Assembly: GCA_964425575.1 (NCBI GenBank)
Contig: CAYRMN010000041.1
Span: 1-9,070 of the forward strand
Direction of reading: 5' to 3'
Length of the DNA: 9,070 bases
DNA from: CAYRMN01 sp964425575
GTDB taxonomy: Bacteria; Patescibacteriota; Patescibacteriia; 2-12-FULL-60-25
This document shows, piece after piece, positions 6,276-9,070 of this stretch (the stretch's first letter is position 1; every line of letters begins with the position of its first letter). Made by a program: the position numbers and the translations under genes. The notes beneath the pieces were generated by a model. It ran no database searches and was not told where the DNA came from. It saw only the letters and a program-made list of their open reading frames with translations.

Positions 6276-7001
6276 TTATTTACCCGAGATAACAAGTATA
6301 TCTGCATTTGGCTTCACTTCTCCATCTGGCATAGAAGCTACCTGGCCCTTCAGGATTGTCGCAATCTCTTGTACATCCTGCGCATGAGCTCCGGTCAAAT
6401 CAACAATAATCGTTTTTTTGTAATCTTTTTTTGCCGCTTTTGTCAGGGACACCGTTTGGCACGTTGAACACGTTGCCTGAATCAATTTTTCTGCCTCTGC
6501 CGAAAGACCAACGCTTGCCGTCCCGTTGTAATACGCAATGCGCAATGGAGAGCGCACGGACTTGCTTGATGCAGTAGATGATACAGGCGCTTCAGGCTGA
6601 TTGATCGTCAGCGGTGCAACATTAATAATTTTATTGATGGACGGTCTATACAAAATTGCCTTCATGGATGTGGCATATGCAAACAATAGATCTCCATTTT
6701 CAGCTGCTTGAAAAAAAATTTGGCTCTTTAATTTTTCTTTGTCTGAAATCGAAGCGATCGTTGGCGTCTCATTGAGAGGGAGGGCTATAAGCCGGCCAAG
6801 TTCAGCAAGCGCTTTCGAGGTCTCCTGAGTCACCTCACTATTTGGATGTATTTTTAACGCTTGATACTTCTTGTAAAAAAAGACTGTGCCACTTACGCCC
6901 GCTACTGCAGTCATCAGCAGCACAAACAGTACCAGTGACATTCCACTAAACGGTGTTTTGGCAGTATCCATATCTTGATGAAGATCATTTTTTTTAAACA
7001 T
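6276..7001 (-). CDS. Single-pass membrane protein with LytR_C-like C-terminal domain
   Basis: From ATG 7001 the protein has 241 residues. A short charged cytoplasmic tail (about 1-20) is followed by one transmembrane helix (21-43), so the rest is predicted to be outside. A middle module (about 66-129) contains LGRLIALPLNETPTIASISD and FFQAAENGDLLFAYATSMKAILYRPS, a pattern I associate with Patescibacteria proteins. After a Ser/Pro linker, residues 153-241 match the LytR_C fold seen at the end of LytR-CpsA-Psr wall-attachment proteins: LRIAYYNGTASVGLSAEAEKL, KTIIVDLTG, MPDGEVKPNADILVISGK. No LCP catalytic domain is present, so enzymatic activity is not claimed. A GTG at 7013 (245 aa) is an alternative start, 9 nt after the upstream stop. 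Neither start has a Shine-Dalgarno sequence. The gene sits between the fibre and repeat-protein genes, in an apparent operon, and may help anchor or assemble them. Confidence 0.85.
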   Translation of the reverse strand: MFKKNDLHQDMDTAKTPFSGMSLVLFVLLMTAVAGVSGTVFFYKKYQALKIHPNSEVTQETSKALAELGRLIALPLNETPTIASISDKEKLKSQIFFQAAENGDLLFAYATSMKAILYRPSINKIINVAPLTINQPEAPVSSTASSKSVRSPLRIAYYNGTASVGLSAEAEKLIQATCSTCQTVSLTKAAKKDYKKTIIVDLTGAHAQDVQEIATILKGQVASMPDGEVKPNADILVISGK

Positions 7002-7022
7002 ACGATGTTTCACAAAAATAAA

Positions 7023-9070
7023 TTATTGCGTTCCTTCTGAAGAAATAACTTGTGCAGGTGGCGCTTCTGAGGAAACCGCCTCTGTCGGAGCCTCAACTAC
7101 AGGATCCACTACAGGCGTTGGTACAACTGGCTCAACAGCTTCTGACGGAGAAGAAGCGGCTACTCCCTCGGGCGTCGGCAATGGTGACTCAACAGCAGGA
7201 TCCGTGGAAGTAGGTGCGGATGGATTCACTGGGTCAACGGGTGGAGAAGGGGGTGTTGGCTGGACCGCTGGAGGAACTTGACCTGACAATAGAGCGTCCA
7301 GCTGGCTCTTGTTCAAACACGTCTCATCCCCCACTTCGCCGATACAGAGCATTTTTTGATGCGTTTTATTGGCAAACATCTCATCAAAGTACCCACGAAT
7401 AGCTGTTATCCGAGCAGTAATAAAATCCGAAATGAATACCACCTTATGTATTATTTTATTTTTAATAGTCTCTACTGGATTGCGTGCTAATTCAGACTGA
7501 ATGGCTTCGACGGAAGCAGCAGTAAGCACATCCAATGCTTCGGGCTCAAAAACGGGCCCTCCTTGGGTAAAATTTTTAACAAATGCCAAAATCGTTCCTT
7601 CCCCATCATTCGTGTATCCTGAAAAAGCCTGTCCAATAATGTTACCAACACCGTTTGATTTCATCGCAACGCCTGGTATAGATGAGGGGGAAAGAAAATC
7701 GCCTGGCTCAATATCGCCGTTTTCTGTCACAACCTTTACGGGCACTCTTCCTGAAAGAGCAACCGGAAGAGCCTGTACACCCTCTTTTATAACACTTCCT
7801 ATCAGCATTCCTGGTCTTGTAGAAACAATACCAATTGTACTCCGATCCATAGTTCCAGAACTCTTTCGCATGCCTGTCTTTAAACTAGAATCAAGTGAAA
7901 CAACATCTCCAGGCTCTATGCTCGCATCGTTGGTAGTATATATTTCAGCCACGTCTGCTCCGGTATCAATAACAGTGGCTTCCATCATATAATATTCAAC
8001 ATCTGTATCGCCTGCATTCACACTCGTTTCAGCAGCACATAAAGAATATGTTTGCTGAGCTGCACCAGGATCTACAACAATTGTAGATATGCGTAGAGCT
8101 GCTCGGATAGCTGCGTTACTTGATGGAGAGGTAATGTCATAAGCTACACTCGCATTACCTACAACAGCGCCCGTACAATTCGCAGTTGTTTCAATCACGA
8201 GCGTGAGCGTTTGATCAGCATTATTACTACTTAACACATCAGCCTCAGCGGCAATATAAATGTCACCTGTAGATTGTGTTGGAGTAATGCTGATTGTCGC
8301 AAGCGTAACCTGAGCACCTCCATCAGGAATATTAATCAATGTTTCATTGGTCTTTTGAGTTGAGATATGCTGACTATCGGATCCTGGAGAAGTTATACAA
8401 TTTGTCCACGCGCTATTTTGGAAACAGCGAAACTTGCCTGATGTGGAATTATAGTACATGGCTCCATTTGTACCTGTAGGATCAGTCGCATTGTCATTTT
8501 TAACATCCAAGACCAGCAAATCAGGTGTTGCAGATCCCCCCGCGCCAATCTGTACATGGCCCGTTGTAGCAGCGCCAGCGACTTGCAAAAGAATATCTCC
8601 TGTTCCAGATTGAAGGTTTAGAGTTGTCCCCCCCGTCCCATTCCCAATCGTAATTGTTTTTGCAGACGCTCCTGTGCCAACATTCACATTCCCCGTTGTA
8701 CCAGAATCAAGTGTGAGCGCTCCGGTGGTGCCAGAAAGAACGTTTAAGGCAGAACCGGCAGCTGATGAAAGGTCTAAAGTGCTATTCGTTGTGAGGGTTG
8801 TAGCGCCTATTCCCGTGATAGTTGAGGCTCCAGACGCAATAGTGAAGCGTGTATTGCCTGCCGTGATGAGATTGAGTGCGTTGGCGTCTGTCGTACCGAG
8901 ACTTGCTGCTGCACCAAACCCATTGCCTCCCTGAACAAAGGCGAAACCACTGACCGTGGCTGATGTAGCTGGAAGGATGACCACCCGCCAACGAGACGCA
9001 CCAGCATCATACTGCAGTCCAACAGATACATTGGTAGGAATAGTTAGATTTTCGCCTCCAGCCGTGATGA
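7023..9070 (-). CDS. Large surface fibre protein, 5' end outside window (C-terminal 681 aa)
   Basis: The frame is open to the window edge, so the N-terminus is missing; the GTG at 8984 is internal. Counting from the edge, residues 1-60 contain a conserved-looking GLQYDAGASRWRVV segment. Residues ~60-180 are Gly/Thr/Ser-rich beta-strand repeats such as TLDSGTTGNVNVGTG and ITIGNGTGGTTLNLQSGTGD, like tail-fibre or beta-helix stalks. A module with MYYNSTSGKFRCF...WTNC (204-224) and a beta-sandwich-like stretch (227-370) follow. Then comes a block with VAEIYTTNDASIEPGDVVS and VALSGRVPVKV...GDIEPGDFL (373-498), which resembles C-terminal assembly domains of phage-type fibres. Residues 507-596 are partly helical and contain a Cys pair (LCIGEVGDETCLNK). 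The last ~85 residues are Pro/Val/Ser-rich, with no anchor helix. Likely an extracellular adhesin or cell-surface fibre; the partner is unknown. The next gene starts 9 or 21 nt downstream. Confidence 0.85.
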   Translation of the reverse strand, partial: ITAGGENLTIPTNVSVGLQYDAGASRWRVVILPATSATVSGFAFVQGGNGFGAAASLGTTDANALNLITAGNTRFTIASGASTITGIGATTLTTNSTLDLSSAAGSALNVLSGTTGALTLDSGTTGNVNVGTGASAKTITIGNGTGGTTLNLQSGTGDILLQVAGAATTGHVQIGAGGSATPDLLVLDVKNDNATDPTGTNGAMYYNSTSGKFRCFQNSAWTNCITSPGSDSQHISTQKTNETLINIPDGGAQVTLATISITPTQSTGDIYIAAEADVLSSNNADQTLTLVIETTANCTGAVVGNASVAYDITSPSSNAAIRAALRISTIVVDPGAAQQTYSLCAAETSVNAGDTDVEYYMMEATVIDTGADVAEIYTTNDASIEPGDVVSLDSSLKTGMRKSSGTMDRSTIGIVSTRPGMLIGSVIKEGVQALPVALSGRVPVKVVTENGDIEPGDFLSPSSIPGVAMKSNGVGNIIGQAFSGYTNDGEGTILAFVKNFTQGGPVFEPEALDVLTAASVEAIQSELARNPVETIKNKIIHKVVFISDFITARITAIRGYFDEMFANKTHQKMLCIGEVGDETCLNKSQLDALLSGQVPPAVQPTPPSPPVDPVNPSAPTSTDPAVESPLPTPEGVAASSPSEAVEPVVPTPVVDPVVEAPTEAVSSEAPPAQVISSEGTQ

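Noticed and set aside
7501..7992. 163-codon open frame on the + strand inside the fibre gene
   Set aside because: It is antisense to a clearly coding frame. Its Pro/Ser/Thr-rich translation mirrors the Gly/Val/Thr-rich composition of the fibre gene and has no recognisable motif.
8674..8934. 86-codon open frame on the + strand
   Set aside because: It is a complement shadow of the low-complexity fibre repeats, with no promoter or family motif.

Overview
The window looks like bacterial chromosome from a Candidate Phyla Radiation (Patescibacteria) lineage, probably Parcubacteria-like. The placement is inferred from protein style, because no rRNA or other marker is present. The signs are an envelope cassette of a large glycine/threonine-rich fibre protein, a single-pass protein with a LytR_C-type domain, and a secreted protein with 'AWSxNxGWIxF' repeats. 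These sit next to ordinary tRNA and translation genes. TGA and TAG both end genes at natural protein C-termini, so the standard bacterial code (table 11) fits. No start codon in the window has a convincing Shine-Dalgarno sequence.

Layout, left to right. Positions 1-33 hold the end of a dispersed palindromic repeat. A polytopic membrane protein of unknown function follows on the + strand (86-841), then an 11-bp hairpin terminator (860-887), then gatB (934-2463, + strand), which encodes a subunit of the Asp/Glu-tRNA amidotransferase. gatB converges on the minus-strand genes across a ~97-bp imperfect palindrome (2477-2573).

All remaining genes are on the minus strand. Read in the direction of transcription they are: the 3' part of a large surface fibre gene (9070 to 7023, 5' end outside the window), the LytR_C membrane protein (7001 or 7013 to 6276), the AWSxNxGW-repeat protein (6270 to 5008), miaB (4942 to 3608) and miaA (3519 to 2560). 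The three envelope genes are 5-21 nt apart and look like one operon. miaB and miaA carry out two successive steps of tRNA A37 modification: MiaA makes i6A and MiaB converts it to ms2i6A. A second repeat family (3521-3612, termini TGTAGGGGCG/CGCCCCTACA) lies between them.

The most interesting structural point is that two unrelated palindromic repeats define gene boundaries. The TGA stop of miaA lies inside the arm of the 2477-2573 palindrome. The TAG stop of miaB is the first bases of the 3521-3612 element, whose other end stops one base short of the miaA ATG. A second theme is that promoter-like -10 elements end only 8-9 nt before the ATG of the first gene, gatB and miaB, which suggests leaderless mRNAs. 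I found no RNA genes, CRISPR array, transposase or phage genes. The strongest leads for something undescribed are the three-gene envelope cassette and the repeat-delimited gene ends.
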